The position numbers and the translations under genes were made by a program. Positions 19,260 to 28,539 of a stretch of DNA of 64,000 bases are shown here, piece after piece; positions within the stretch are counted from its first letter, which is position 1, and each line of letters begins with the position of its first letter. The notes beneath the pieces are model-generated. The model had not been told where the DNA came from. It searched no databases and saw nothing but the letters and a program-made list of their open reading frames with translations. This DNA is from Pseudoalteromonas luteoviolacea NCIMB 1944 (GTDB lineage Bacteria; Pseudomonadota; Gammaproteobacteria; Enterobacterales; Alteromonadaceae), in assembly GCF_001625565.1 (NCBI RefSeq), contig NZ_AUXS01000056.1, positions 53,662 through 117,661 of the forward strand, given 5' to 3'.

Positions 19260-20435
19260 TTATTCTCCTTCAGCCGCTATATTTACTGGCATGCCTGGAA
19301 AGAAAATACGCGCCATACCTTCGATAATGACTGGTTGTTCTGGTTGTAGACCTGAACGAATAACCCACATGTTTTGGCCATTCAAATTCACCCATTCTCC
19401 AACTTCTACAGGGGCAGGAAGTGCAACTTTCATCCCTTGTTCATTATCAGCTGCCACATAAACGAATTTACCTGTGCCATTGTCCAATACGGCTCTTTGA
19501 GGGACTACAATCGCTTCATTTCTAATTGCACCACTCAGTTGTACTCGCACAAACTGGCCAGGTCGTAGCTCACCATTAGGGTTAGCTATTCTGGCTTGAA
19601 GCTCTGAGGTACCTGTGAAGCGGTTAACCCTGACATCAGAGAAATTTACTTTGCCTTGCTGAGAGTAAGTTGAGCCGTCTTGCAAAATGATGGTCGCGTC
19701 AAACTCATTGTTATTCGGTAAAGTCAGCTTGCCAAGCTCAACATCTTTTCGCATAGCGAGCTGTTCGCGTTCTGAAAAACCGAAGCGCGCGCGCATTACG
19801 CTGGTGTCCGTTAATTCTGTGAGTAATACGGTTGGACCTGAAACATAGCTGCCTTGAGATTCTCTTTCTCGACCAATAATGCCAGATACCGGAGCTTTAA
19901 CCTGCGCATATTCTAAGTCAAGTTTTGCTTCATTGAGCGCTACTGTTGCAGATTCTAAGTTTGCTAAAGAAATATCGTAAGCTGACACTGCATTGTCGAA
20001 GTCTCGCTTCGATACTGAGCGCTCATCTTTCAGTCTTTCTAATCTGTCTTTCTCTCGCTTTGCCTGGGCAACATTGGCTTCTGCCGCATGCAAATCTGCT
20101 TGTGCTTTTTCTAATTCAAGCTCAAAAGGTTTAAGTTCAATGGTAAAGAGTGAGTGACCCGCCTTTACATATTGGCCTTCGTCAAAGTTTCTTGACTCAA
20201 TTAGCCCGGGTACTCTGGCGCGGATTTCGACTTCTTTGTCACCTAGAAGAGTTGCTGGTAATTCGATGTTAAATGGTACACTTTGCGTCGAAACGTGTGT
20301 AACACTGACATTAGCAGGTTGCATACCAAAACCGGCCTGTTGCTGTGGTGCTTCCGAGCAAGCACTTAATGTACCTGCGGCAAGTAATGCCAAAGAGAGG
20401 TGTTTAACTTTGCTTTTGAATGATGCTGGATACAT
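19260..20435 (-). CDS. RND efflux periplasmic adaptor lipoprotein (AcrA/MexA-like)
   Basis: 391-residue membrane-fusion protein. The signal peptide ends in the lipobox LSAC (Cys at about residue 26), so it is anchored as in AcrA. It has lipoyl halves (EIRARVPGLIESRNFDEGQYVKAGH start and YAQVKAPVSGIIGRE), a coiled-coil hairpin (about 95-165), and beta-barrel and membrane-proximal domains. ATG 20435 is chosen over GTG 20441 because GGAG lies 5 nt before the ATG and would overlap the GTG. It is the first gene of a two-gene operon with the RND pump. The 317-bp divergent region upstream holds three palindromes likely bound by the TetR regulator. Confidence 0.94.
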   Translation of the reverse strand: MYPASFKSKVKHLSLALLAAGTLSACSEAPQQQAGFGMQPANVSVTHVSTQSVPFNIELPATLLGDKEVEIRARVPGLIESRNFDEGQYVKAGHSLFTIELKPFELELEKAQADLHAAEANVAQAKREKDRLERLKDERSVSKRDFDNAVSAYDISLANLESATVALNEAKLDLEYAQVKAPVSGIIGRERESQGSYVSGPTVLLTELTDTSVMRARFGFSEREQLAMRKDVELGKLTLPNNNEFDATIILQDGSTYSQQGKVNFSDVRVNRFTGTSELQARIANPNGELRPGQFVRVQLSGAIRNEAIVVPQRAVLDNGTGKFVYVAADNEQGMKVALPAPVEVGEWVNLNGQNMWVIRSGLQPEQPVIIEGMARIFFPGMPVNIAAEGE

Positions 20436-20610
20436 GAACACTCCAAATCCTATTTAATATCGTGCTTTCTAAACCGCTGCATTAAATCAATAATAACAGT
20501 TTAGCTTACTGCCTTGTATAAAATATTCCACTGGATAAATTAGTGGTTACTTTGTCATGTCATACCTTCCTCACACCAAAGCTAAGGTTATAAACTCGAC
20601 AATTATACAA

Positions 20611-20697
20611 GTAAACGCTAGTGTATACTTATTTAATTTGAAGGTAAACGGCTCCGTGTACTTTTTGGAATAAATATAAACGGTATCGTGTACTTTT
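20611..20697. promoter_or_regulatory. Triple palindromic operator between the RND operon and tetR
   Basis: Three related 18-bp imperfect palindromes recur at 32-33 bp steps: GTAAACGCTAGTGTATAC (20611-20628), GTAAACGGCTCCGTGTAC (20644-20661) and ATAAACGGTATCGTGTAC (20676-20693). The shared pattern is (G)TAAACG-N4-CGTGTAC. Spacing close to three helical turns would put bound dimers on one face. Their place between a tetR gene and its divergent efflux operon, and the size typical of TetR operators, make autoregulatory binding the natural reading. The binding itself is inference. Confidence 0.7.
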
Positions 20698-20752
20698 TAT
20701 TGTCCCGATTTTTAGTTAAACTTATGTTAATTATCAAAAGAGAGAAAGATTG

Positions 20753-21355
20753 ATGACGCAATTGTCAGCCAAGCAGCAAGCAATACTGAGTGCTGCGATA
20801 GATCAGTTTGCGCTTATGGGGTTGCAAGCAACAACTATGGAGGCGATTTGCCAAAAAGCGGAAGTATCAAAACGGACTTTATATAAACATTACCCCAACA
20901 AAGAAGCTTTGTTTGATGCAGTGGTTATTTTACTTATTGAGAGAATAGAGCCTCTAACAGCAATTCAATTTATTCCAAATTATGACTTTGAAGTTCAGCT
21001 AAAACATCTTGCATCAAGTGTGGTTGGCTTACTCTGTGACCCCGATTATATAAGACTTTCTCGAATTGTGATGATTGAATCTATGCGCAGTGAAGCGCAG
21101 GCTAAACGCCTCAACGAAAAATTTAGCCACTGTGAGCATTCTATGGTGGTGTGGTTTGAAGAAGCGTCATTGGCTGGGTGTTTGGGAGACCATGACGCAC
21201 ACTTTGCAGCTGCTTTTTTCTGGGGTGGCTTAAAAAGGCTTACCTTTTGGGAGATGGCAATTCGATGGCAACCACCAGTTGATGAGCAGCAACTTGCAAC
21301 CTTTATAGAGCAGGCGTGTAAACTGTTTTGTGGTGGTGTTAATCCACGCCAATAA
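20753..21355 (+). CDS. TetR/AcrR family transcriptional repressor
   Basis: 200 residues, normal for the family. The N-terminal helix-turn-helix is evident: ILSAAIDQFALMGLQATTME, then ICQKAEVSKRTLYKHYPNKEALF, the classic TetR recognition region. The C-terminal half is a helical ligand-binding domain like that of AcrR-type regulators. ATG 20753 is preferred to the overlapping TTG 20750, with GAGAGAAAG upstream. It is divergent from the RND operon and separated from it by repeated palindromes, so it most likely represses the pump and itself, released by a pump substrate. Its last 17 bp overlap the convergent ABC exporter gene. Confidence 0.93.
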   Translation: MTQLSAKQQAILSAAIDQFALMGLQATTMEAICQKAEVSKRTLYKHYPNKEALFDAVVILLIERIEPLTAIQFIPNYDFEVQLKHLASSVVGLLCDPDYIRLSRIVMIESMRSEAQAKRLNEKFSHCEHSMVVWFEEASLAGCLGDHDAHFAAAFFWGGLKRLTFWEMAIRWQPPVDEQQLATFIEQACKLFCGGVNPRQ

Positions 21356-23183
21356 AGCCGCCTGTTTGGTGAGCCCAGAGCTTTGCATAGATGCCATTTT
21401 TTGCCAGCAACTCTCGATGAGAACCTTGTTCGACGATGACGCCTTGCTCTAGCACAATTAGTCGGTCCATTTGCGCTATGGTTGATAGTCGATGCGCGAT
21501 GGCAATAACTGTTTTTTGTTGCATTAGCTCATCTAAGCTGGTTTGAATGGCATGCTCTGACTCGGAGTCCAAGGCAGAGGTAGCTTCGTCGAGAATTAAT
21601 ATTGGGGCATCTTTTAGCAGCACTCTGGCAATAGCTATGCGCTGCCGTTGACCACCAGAGAGCTTCACGCCGCGTTCACCAACTTGTGCTTCTAAGCCTT
21701 GATTCCCATGGCTATCTTCGAGATCTTTGATAAAAGTATTGGCTTGGGCTTTAGAAATGGCTTGCATTAGCTCTTGCTCAGTTGCGTCTGGTCTGCCGTA
21801 CAAAACGTTATCTCTAATACTGCGATGCAACAGAGCAGTATCTTGTGTCACCATCGCAATTTGCTTTCTTAAACTTTCTTGGGTTATATCATTGATATTT
21901 TGCCCATCTATAGAAATAGCCCCTTTTTGAATATCGTAAAACCGCAACAGCAGGTTTACGAGCGTTGATTTACCTGATCCAGAGCGCCCAACAATGCCTA
22001 TTTTCTCACCGCTTTTAATCTTTAATGAAAGAGATGAGAAGACATTGTTAGGTAAATTCTCATCATGGCGCTTGTAAGCAAAAGTTACGTTGTCAAAGCT
22101 GATGGCGCCAGCGGTCACGATAAGCTCGTTCGAATTTGGACTATCAGTTACCTCAACTGGTCGTGACAAGGTGTTCATACCGTCGACTACTGTGCCTATA
22201 TTTTCAAATAAGCTGCTAATTTCCCACATGATCCATTGAGACATACCATTAAGTCTTAGGGATAGACTAATTGCAATGGCAATCTCGCCAGCAGAAATGA
22301 CGTTTTGCGACCAAAGGTATAAAGAGAGTGCAGCAATGGTGAAAACTAATAAATAGTTCAAAGCTTGAATACAGACATTGAGACTGGTTACTAGGCGCAT
22401 TTGGCGGTAAACCGGTTGCATGAACACATCCATGCTGCTTTTAGCATAGTGTTCCTCACGGCGAGTGTAAGAAAAAAGTTTTACAGTTGAGATATTGGTA
22501 TAGCTATCAACAATACGTCCGGTCATTTCAGAGCGAGCATTGGCTTGTTCCGCAGCGACTTGCTTGAGACGTGGTAAAAAATAAAACTGTAATCCGATGT
22601 AAAGCAGTAACCAAACAAAAAGCGGCAATAATAAATAGAGGTCGCTACTGCCTATCAGTACCAATGTGGCACCAAAATACACCACGATGTATACCAATAC
22701 GTCTAGCAACTTCATTACGGCTTCTCTTATGGCCAATGAGGTCTGCATGAGCTTCGTTGCGATTCTGCCTGCGTAGTCGTCTTGATAAAACGACATACTC
22801 TGTTTCAATAAATAGCGATGAGCAAGCCACCTAATAGACATGGGGTAGTTACCGAGTAAGCTCTGATGCAAAAATGCGCTATGCACAAATACCAATATTG
22901 GGATACCAATGACGGTTATTCCAGCCATCGCAATCAAGGCCTCACTTTTGTTGCTCAAAAGTTGGGATGGACTCATGGTTTGCATCCAATCTACCAGCGT
23001 TCCCATAAAGCTGAATAACACGACTTCTAACGTCGCTAGCGATGCAGCACATATAGACATAATAATAAGTGGGTATTCCATGCCTCGGCTGTAATGACGA
23101 CAGAAGGCATAGAGCGAATTGGGAGGTTGATCCGCATTGCGATTTGGAAATGGGTTGGTAATTTTTTCAAACAACTTATACAT
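21339..23183 (-). CDS. ABC exporter, fused membrane and ATPase domains (MsbA/MdlB-like)
   Basis: 614-residue half-transporter. An N-terminal six-helix exporter domain (about 25-340) is followed by a nucleotide-binding domain with Walker A VGRSGSGKST, signature LSGGQRQRIAIARVLL, Walker B ILILDEATSALDSES and H-loop IAHRLSTI. Such proteins work as homodimers or heterodimers exporting lipids, drugs or peptides. RBS AAGGA sits 6 nt before the ATG. It is convergent with, and overlaps by 17 bp, the 3' end of the tetR gene, which is unusual but common in compact genomes. No partner half-transporter is adjacent, so a homodimer is likely. Substrate unknown. Confidence 0.92.
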   Translation of the reverse strand: MYKLFEKITNPFPNRNADQPPNSLYAFCRHYSRGMEYPLIIMSICAASLATLEVVLFSFMGTLVDWMQTMSPSQLLSNKSEALIAMAGITVIGIPILVFVHSAFLHQSLLGNYPMSIRWLAHRYLLKQSMSFYQDDYAGRIATKLMQTSLAIREAVMKLLDVLVYIVVYFGATLVLIGSSDLYLLLPLFVWLLLYIGLQFYFLPRLKQVAAEQANARSEMTGRIVDSYTNISTVKLFSYTRREEHYAKSSMDVFMQPVYRQMRLVTSLNVCIQALNYLLVFTIAALSLYLWSQNVISAGEIAIAISLSLRLNGMSQWIMWEISSLFENIGTVVDGMNTLSRPVEVTDSPNSNELIVTAGAISFDNVTFAYKRHDENLPNNVFSSLSLKIKSGEKIGIVGRSGSGKSTLVNLLLRFYDIQKGAISIDGQNINDITQESLRKQIAMVTQDTALLHRSIRDNVLYGRPDATEQELMQAISKAQANTFIKDLEDSHGNQGLEAQVGERGVKLSGGQRQRIAIARVLLKDAPILILDEATSALDSESEHAIQTSLDELMQQKTVIAIAHRLSTIAQMDRLIVLEQGVIVEQGSHRELLAKNGIYAKLWAHQTGGFIGVD

Positions 23184-23351
23184 TAAATGTCCTTATAAAT
23201 GCCCAAGTGTCTTATTAACCATATATAAGATTACGGACATTGACAGAGATTAATGTCTTTAAGTGTATTTTAAAAAAAGAGAAGTGTGTAAATGGGGGAG
23301 TAAGATTTCGACGGTGAGCAAGGTCACCCACCATCGTTTAAGGCGTAATAC

Positions 23352-23813
23352 TTAAGCTTGTTCGTCTTCTACATCGTGGCCGTAAGTTTTGCGCATGATA
23401 AGTACATAGGCGTTTGTAAACGCTTGTTGTTGGTACTTTCTCAAACCTGTCTCTTCATAGTCAACAGGCACAGGGTTACGCTTAAGTTGTTCTTTTACTT
23501 CAGTTGCATTTAAAAGGTGAACTTCTGTATTTGGAATTAATTGTAAAGCCGCTTCCATTTTGAAACCAGCAGCACTACCTGCAAACTTGCCTTTATGCGC
23601 TCTTTGACGAATCGCGATAGTATCAATTTGGTAGTCTTCCACAAGTTTTGACAAGTCGAAGTGAAACTTGCGCATTGCTTCATGATCTTGGCCAATATTT
23701 GGCAAAGTGAAACGAGTTTGTCGAATATCCCTAATATCAAAAACGTCACTTTCTTTCGTTAAAAGACAAAGCATCGCTTCGCTGCCGGTAATTTCAACAC
23801 CTAATGTTCTCAT
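23352..23813 (-). CDS. DUF3010 family protein
   Basis: 153-residue soluble protein of the small uncharacterised DUF3010 family, common in Vibrio, Shewanella and Pseudoalteromonas. Recognised by the start MRTLGVEITGSEAMLC and the central AIRQRAHKGKFAGSAAGFKMEAA. The fold, with GVEITG and later Asp residues, suggests an RNase H/actin-like nucleotide or nuclease superfamily member, but that is a guess. ATG 23813 is preferred to TTG 23825; GGA lies 7 nt upstream. No function is established. Confidence 0.75.
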   Translation of the reverse strand: MRTLGVEITGSEAMLCLLTKESDVFDIRDIRQTRFTLPNIGQDHEAMRKFHFDLSKLVEDYQIDTIAIRQRAHKGKFAGSAAGFKMEAALQLIPNTEVHLLNATEVKEQLKRNPVPVDYEETGLRKYQQQAFTNAYVLIMRKTYGHDVEDEQA

Positions 23814-23864
23814 TGTATTTTCCAATCTATACCTAATGGCAGGGATAATAGCATAGCTTTTTTG

Positions 23865-24866
23865 TTAAATTGTAATTTCTATCGCAATTGCTGCATGATC
23901 TGAATATCTAATGTCCTCTTCATCTCTTTTTGGGTCCAAGTGGCTGGCGTAATTGTGATAAGTTAGTGAATTGACCTGCGAACTAGGGTGACGAGGAGAA
24001 AACTCTTTGGACGTTAAAATGTAGTCCAATACATTACCTTCTCCCTGAAAGTAGTGAGTCGGGGGTTTGATGCCTAGTTCAGGTTGATTGTCAGCAATTG
24101 CAAAGCTCTCATACAGGCCGACGCTTTCAATCAAACTGGATTCACTTGCAATGGGGAATTGCTCAGTCATAAACGACAGCGCTGGGCTTGTAATATGAGC
24201 GTTAAAATCACCCATCACTAAAGTCGCTGAGTTTTTTTCTCGCTGTGTTTTTAATGCATCGTAATACACAATGGAGGCTTCAAGAGAGCGCGATATTTGA
24301 GACTGCATTGCGCCGACTGTTTGGTTGAGCATGGTTAAGAAAGGGTCTTCTTGGTCGGGGTCGCCGAGCAACTGGGCCATTGAATGAACTCTTTGGGACT
24401 TAAAGTGAACAGCGTAGAGGGTTAATAAGCCAAAATCATCTAATTCAAATGTACACTTTATCGGAGTCCGGTTGAATTTGAAGTGGGCGAGGTTATTTAA
24501 ATATTCTAACAACTCGTGGCTGGGCTCTAACGGTTTACACTGTTTAAATGGCAGTTTAGATGCGATTGCTACAACTGGGTTAAAAAGTACATTGGAGTAG
24601 ACAGCATCTGGCTTAGGTGAATCCACCGTGGCAAAGTGAGTGAGCCCTAAATCTTCACACAGTGATGCGAGAGTGTCTGGATTGAACACTTCTTGAAATA
24701 CGATAACAGTGGGGTCAATGTGTTGGATCAGCCCTGTGATAAACTGTGTTTTAGTGGTCCATTGAGTGTCAGAGTACATTTCTTCAGGTTGGTAAAATGC
24801 ATACGGAGGCTCTGCAAAATTCAAAAGATTGAATGACGCAAATTTGAATGTTGTTCGCTGCTCCAT
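23865..24866 (-). CDS. Endonuclease/exonuclease/phosphatase (EEP) superfamily hydrolase
   Basis: 333 residues without a signal peptide, so probably cytosolic. EEP landmarks are the strand FKFASFNLLNFA, the metal-binding Glu in IVFQEVF, the MGDFNAH motif and the C-terminal YSDHAAIAIEI (SDH catalytic His). The family includes DNases, sphingomyelinases and inositol phosphatases that share this Mg2+ centre. The sequence alone does not say which. RBS GAGGGAAT is in place. It is upstream of, and on the same strand as, the DUF3010 gene, so the two may be co-transcribed (51 bp apart). Confidence 0.85.
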   Translation of the reverse strand: MEQRTTFKFASFNLLNFAEPPYAFYQPEEMYSDTQWTTKTQFITGLIQHIDPTVIVFQEVFNPDTLASLCEDLGLTHFATVDSPKPDAVYSNVLFNPVVAIASKLPFKQCKPLEPSHELLEYLNNLAHFKFNRTPIKCTFELDDFGLLTLYAVHFKSQRVHSMAQLLGDPDQEDPFLTMLNQTVGAMQSQISRSLEASIVYYDALKTQREKNSATLVMGDFNAHITSPALSFMTEQFPIASESSLIESVGLYESFAIADNQPELGIKPPTHYFQGEGNVLDYILTSKEFSPRHPSSQVNSLTYHNYASHLDPKRDEEDIRYSDHAAIAIEITI

Positions 24867-25101
24867 ATAATTCCCTCAATTTTCCATTAATAACGACTAT
24901 TTTATCTTAGTCTTTTCCTTGCAACTCGTCACGCATCAGGTCACAATAGCGCCAGGATTGAAAGACCCCAGTCAAATTTAGCATATCACTGAATAACCAA
25001 TGCTTATTCGTAAAAGCGTTGATGGGCAACACTAACACTTAAAATTGATAATAGATACATGTGACGCGGCGTAGGTGTCACCACTGTAAATAGGATTAAA
25101 A

Positions 25102-27012
25102 ATGCCAGTAATTACTCTTCCTGACGGCAGTCAGCGTATTTTCGAAAACCCTGTTTCTACTCTTGATGTTGCAAAAGACATCGGCCCAGGTCTTGCAAAA
25201 GCAACGATCGCCGGCCGTGTTAATGGTGAGCGTGTAGATGCATGTGACATCATTGAACAAGATGCCAATCTTGAAATTATTACCGCAAAGGACGAAGATG
25301 GTTTAGAGATTATTCGTCACTCTTGTGCGCACTTAATTGGCCACGCGGTTAAGCAACTTTTCCCTGAAGCTAAAATGGCGATAGGTCCAACTATCGACAA
25401 TGGCTTTTATTATGACATCGACATGGAGCATTCATTAACTCAAGAGGACCTTGATGCTATTGAAAAGCGCATGTTACAGCTTGCAAAAACAAACTACGAT
25501 GTTGTTAAAAAGAAAGTAAGCTGGCAAGAGGCTCGAGACACATTTGAATCTCGCGGTGAAAGTTACAAGATGGAAATCTTAGACGAGAATGTTGCTAAAG
25601 ATGACCGTCCGGGTTTATATCATCACGAAGAATACGTTGACATGTGTCGTGGTCCTCACGTACCAAACATGAAGTTCTGTCAACACTTCAAAATTATGAA
25701 GGTGGCAGGCGCATATTGGCGTGGTAATGCAGATAACAAAATGCTTCAGCGTATCTACGGAACCGCTTGGGCAGATAAAAAGCAGTTAAAAGCCTACCTA
25801 AAACGTTTAGAAGAAGCTGAAAAACGCGACCACCGTAAAATTGGTAAAGCGCTAGATCTATGGCACTGGCAAGAAGAAGCGCCAGGCATGGTATTTTGGC
25901 ACAACGACGGTTGGAGCATATACCGTGAGCTAGAAGACTTTGTACGTGAAAAATTACGTGAGTACGACTACGAAGAAGTAAAAGGCCCATTGATGATGGA
26001 CAGAGGGCTTTGGGAAAAGTCTGGTCACTGGGATAAATACTCAGATGCAATGTTCACCACAGAGTCTGAAAAGCGTGAATATGCTATCAAACCAATGAAC
26101 TGCCCAGGCCACGTACAAATCTTTAACCAAGGCCTGAAGTCATACCGTGATTTACCGCTTCGTATGGCTGAGTTTGGTTGTTGTCACCGTAATGAGCCAT
26201 CAGGTGCACTACACGGCCTTATGCGTGTTCGTGGCTTTACACAAGATGATGCCCATGTATTCTGTACAGAAGAGCAGATCATGGATGAAGTATCATCTTG
26301 TATCAAGATGGTCTACGATACATATGAAACGTTTGGTTTTGAAAAGATTGTTGTAAAACTTTCTACTCGTCCTGAAAAGCGTATCGGTGAAGATGAAATG
26401 TGGGACAAAGCAGAAGCAGCACTTGCTGAAGCGCTGAAGTCTAATGACATTGAGTTTGAATACCTACCGGGTGAAGGTGCGTTCTACGGACCTAAGATTG
26501 AGTTCACATTGTACGATTGCTTAGAGCGAGCTTGGCAATGTGGCACAGTGCAGCTAGACTTTGCGTTACCGGGTCGTTTGGGTGCTACATATGTAGCTGA
26601 AAATAACGAGCGTAAAACACCTGTTATGATCCACAGAGCGATTTTAGGTTCGATTGAACGTTTCATCGGTATTTTAACTGAAGAGTATGCTGGTTTCTTC
26701 CCAACATGGTTAGCACCGAAACAGGTTGTTATCATGAATATCACGGATAAACAGGCTGATTATGTCCAAGAAGTTGTGCAAAAACTAAATAAACTTGGAA
26801 TAAGAGCTTGTGCTGACTTGAGAAATGAGAAGATTGGCTTTAAAATCCGCGAGCATACTTTAAAACGTATACCTTATTTACTTGTTGTTGGCGATAAAGA
26901 AGTTGAGCAACAAGAGCTAGCAGTAAGAACGCGCAAGGGCGAAGACCTTGGCAAATTCTCTGTAGACGATTTTGTCGCTAAAATTAGCGAAGAAATTAAA
27001 AACAGAGCTTAA
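25102..27012 (+). CDS. thrS: Threonyl-tRNA synthetase
   Basis: 636-residue class II synthetase charging tRNA-Thr. There is a TGS domain (residues about 1-60: MPVITLPDGSQRIF), an editing domain with HSCAHLIGHAVKQLFP and YHHEEYVDMCRGPH, and the catalytic core. The core shows MNCPGHV (zinc Cys), motif 2 FGCCHRNEPSGALHGLMRVR, and motif 3 around HRAILGSIERF. The anticodon-binding domain closes the protein. It heads the conserved translation cluster thrS-infC-rpmI-rplT. In E. coli thrS is autoregulated by operator hairpins in its leader; the 235 bp upstream here could do the same, but I did not resolve the fold. Confidence 0.98.
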   Translation: MPVITLPDGSQRIFENPVSTLDVAKDIGPGLAKATIAGRVNGERVDACDIIEQDANLEIITAKDEDGLEIIRHSCAHLIGHAVKQLFPEAKMAIGPTIDNGFYYDIDMEHSLTQEDLDAIEKRMLQLAKTNYDVVKKKVSWQEARDTFESRGESYKMEILDENVAKDDRPGLYHHEEYVDMCRGPHVPNMKFCQHFKIMKVAGAYWRGNADNKMLQRIYGTAWADKKQLKAYLKRLEEAEKRDHRKIGKALDLWHWQEEAPGMVFWHNDGWSIYRELEDFVREKLREYDYEEVKGPLMMDRGLWEKSGHWDKYSDAMFTTESEKREYAIKPMNCPGHVQIFNQGLKSYRDLPLRMAEFGCCHRNEPSGALHGLMRVRGFTQDDAHVFCTEEQIMDEVSSCIKMVYDTYETFGFEKIVVKLSTRPEKRIGEDEMWDKAEAALAEALKSNDIEFEYLPGEGAFYGPKIEFTLYDCLERAWQCGTVQLDFALPGRLGATYVAENNERKTPVMIHRAILGSIERFIGILTEEYAGFFPTWLAPKQVVIMNITDKQADYVQEVVQKLNKLGIRACADLRNEKIGFKIREHTLKRIPYLLVVGDKEVEQQELAVRTRKGEDLGKFSVDDFVAKISEEIKNRA

Positions 27013-27023
27013 CTTTTGAAACC

Positions 27024-27064
27024 CGTGCGGCAAATATATTTACAACAGTGCCGCACGTTTAATT
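27024..27064 (+). terminator. Hairpin between thrS and infC, possibly an attenuator
   Basis: CGTGCGGCA (27024-27032) pairs perfectly with TGCCGCACG (27049-27057) across a 16-nt AT-rich loop, followed by TTTAATTTT. It resembles a terminator with a weak T-run inside a conserved operon, so partial termination is more likely than full. Confidence 0.6.
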
Positions 27065-27088
27065 TTGGATTTTTTGGAGGAACGTACC

Positions 27089-27637
27089 ATTAGAGGCGGC
27101 AAAAAAGGGCAAACAACTGCTCAAAAGAATCGTATCAATGATGAAATCACAGCGAAAGAAGTTCGCTTAATCGATGCTGAAGGTGAGCAAGCGGGCATTG
27201 TCTCTACGAGAGATGCGCTAGCGCAAGCAGAAAGCGCAGGTTTAGACCTTGTTGAAATCAGTCCAAACGCTGAGCCACCAGTGGCTAAGGTAATGGACTA
27301 TGGTAAGTTCGTTTTTGAAAAAGCAAAATTACAAAAAGAACAGAAGAAAAAGCAAAAACAGATCCAGGTTAAAGAAATTAAATTCCGTCCTGGTACTGAC
27401 GAAGGTGACTACCAAGTTAAACTTCGTAACTTGCGCAAGTTCTTAGAAGGTGGCGACAAGGCGAAAATCACCATCCGTTTCCGTGGTCGTGAAATGGCTC
27501 ACCAAGAAATCGCAATCGACATGCTTAATCGCTTAAAAGCAGATTTGGAAGAGATCGCTCAAGTTGAGTCTTTCCCGAATCGTGTTGAAGGTCGCCAGAT
27601 GGTTATGATGATGGCACCTATTGCAAAAAAAGCATAA
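27089..27637 (+). CDS. infC: Translation initiation factor IF-3 (AUU start codon)
   Basis: 182 residues. IF3 binds the 30S subunit and rejects wrong start codons. The N-domain is seen in NRINDEITAKEVRLID, the linker is Lys-rich, and the C-domain holds KVKLRNLRKFLEGGDKAKIT-type sequence and VEGRQMVMMM. The start is ATT at 27089, read as IRGGKKGQ. It is preceded 8 nt upstream by a perfect GGAGG and matches the known E. coli infC AUU start, which underlies autorepression by IF3. The in-frame TTG 27065 is too far upstream and lacks a Shine-Dalgarno site. Confidence 0.96.
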   Translation: MRGGKKGQTTAQKNRINDEITAKEVRLIDAEGEQAGIVSTRDALAQAESAGLDLVEISPNAEPPVAKVMDYGKFVFEKAKLQKEQKKKQKQIQVKEIKFRPGTDEGDYQVKLRNLRKFLEGGDKAKITIRFRGREMAHQEIAIDMLNRLKADLEEIAQVESFPNRVEGRQMVMMMAPIAKKA

Positions 27638-27853
27638 GTCAGGCATAATTCGCGCCGATTTTTGAAAGAATTTAGCACAGGTATACAAAGTACTTAGATT
27701 TTTAATCTCAAGTCACCTGTGTTAACCGGTTATAAGTAAGCATTTTGTTTTCATTTTGCTTCACCGGAACAGGGTGTAAGCTGGGCCTTAAAAGAGATGT
27801 TCGCATCCGCCTACTTGCATATATTAAACGCAATATCATTTGGAGTTATTGCA
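27638..27853 (+). promoter_or_regulatory. Leader of rpmI-rplT, candidate L20 autoregulatory RNA
   Basis: 216-nt gap with pairing potential. A long-range stem joins AGCACAGGT (27674-27682) to ACCTGTGTT (27715-27723) and encloses a small AGATT/AATCT hairpin. CCGGT (27726-27730) can also pair with ACCGG (27763-27767). In E. coli and other bacteria L20 represses rpmI-rplT by binding an RNA structure upstream of rpmI. This leader is in the right place, but similarity to a known L20 site is unproven. Confidence 0.5.
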
Positions 27854-28054
27854 ATGGCTTATAAGCTAAAAACACACAGAGGTGCTGCAAAGCGCTTCAA
27901 AAAGACTGCTTCAGGCGGTTACAAGCGTAAACAGTCGCATCTTCGTCACATTCTGACTAAGAAGTCTTCAAAGCGTAAACTACACCTACGTGCTAAGTCT
28001 ATGGTTCATAAGAATGACCTAGGTCTTATCGATCGTATGTTACCATTCGCTTAA
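27854..28054 (+). CDS. rpmI: 50S ribosomal protein L35
   Basis: 66-residue basic protein of the large subunit, starting MAYKLKTHRGAAKRFKKT and ending LGLIDRMLPFA, both typical of L35. GGAG lies 8 nt before the ATG at 27854. The longer frame from 27797 adds 19 hydrophobic residues absent from the family and is rejected. It precedes rplT by 15 bp. Confidence 0.97.
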   Translation: MAYKLKTHRGAAKRFKKTASGGYKRKQSHLRHILTKKSSKRKLHLRAKSMVHKNDLGLIDRMLPFA

Positions 28055-28069
28055 TAGAGGATATCAGAA

Positions 28070-28429
28070 ATGGCAAGAGTTAAACGCGGTGTTATCGCAC
28101 GTGCACGTCACAAAAAAGTATTAAAGCAAGCTAAAGGTTACTACGGAGCACGTTCACGTGTTTACCGCGTAGCGTTCCAAGCTGTAACTAAAGCTGGTCA
28201 ATATGCATACCGTGACCGTCGCGCTAAGAAACGTACTTTCCGTCAACTATGGATTGCACGTATCAATGCTGCAGCACGTCAAAACGGCCTATCTTACAGC
28301 CGCTTCATTAACGGCCTTAAAAAGTCGTCAATCGAAATCGATCGTAAGATCCTAGCTGATATCGCAGTATATGACCAAGTAGCTTTCACTGCTCTAGTAG
28401 AGAAAGCAAAAGAAGGTCTTGCAGCTTAA
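28070..28429 (+). CDS. rplT: 50S ribosomal protein L20
   Basis: 119 residues, the normal length. Recognised from MARVKRGVIARARHKKVLKQ, the YYGARSRVYRVA segment and LWIARINAAARQNGLSYS. It is an early 23S rRNA-binding assembly protein and, in E. coli, the translational repressor of its own operon. GAGG sits ahead of the start. It is the last gene of the thrS cluster, followed by a strong terminator. Confidence 0.98.
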   Translation: MARVKRGVIARARHKKVLKQAKGYYGARSRVYRVAFQAVTKAGQYAYRDRRAKKRTFRQLWIARINAAARQNGLSYSRFINGLKKSSIEIDRKILADIAVYDQVAFTALVEKAKEGLAA

Positions 28430-28453
28430 TTTTTTAATTAAGTAAAGCGATGT

Positions 28454-28480
28454 TAAAAAGGAGCCTTTGGCTCCTTTTTT
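28454..28480 (+). terminator. Rho-independent terminator after rplT
   Basis: AAAAAGGAGCC-TTT-GGCTCCTTTTTT, 24 nt after the stop. The A-run on the 5' side means it may also stop the opposing SDR transcript. Confidence 0.92.
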
Positions 28481-28539
28481 AGTTTTTTGAATTAACTGTT
28501 TTCCAATTTGGTCAGCAAATTGCGCTTCCCAAAAATCTA

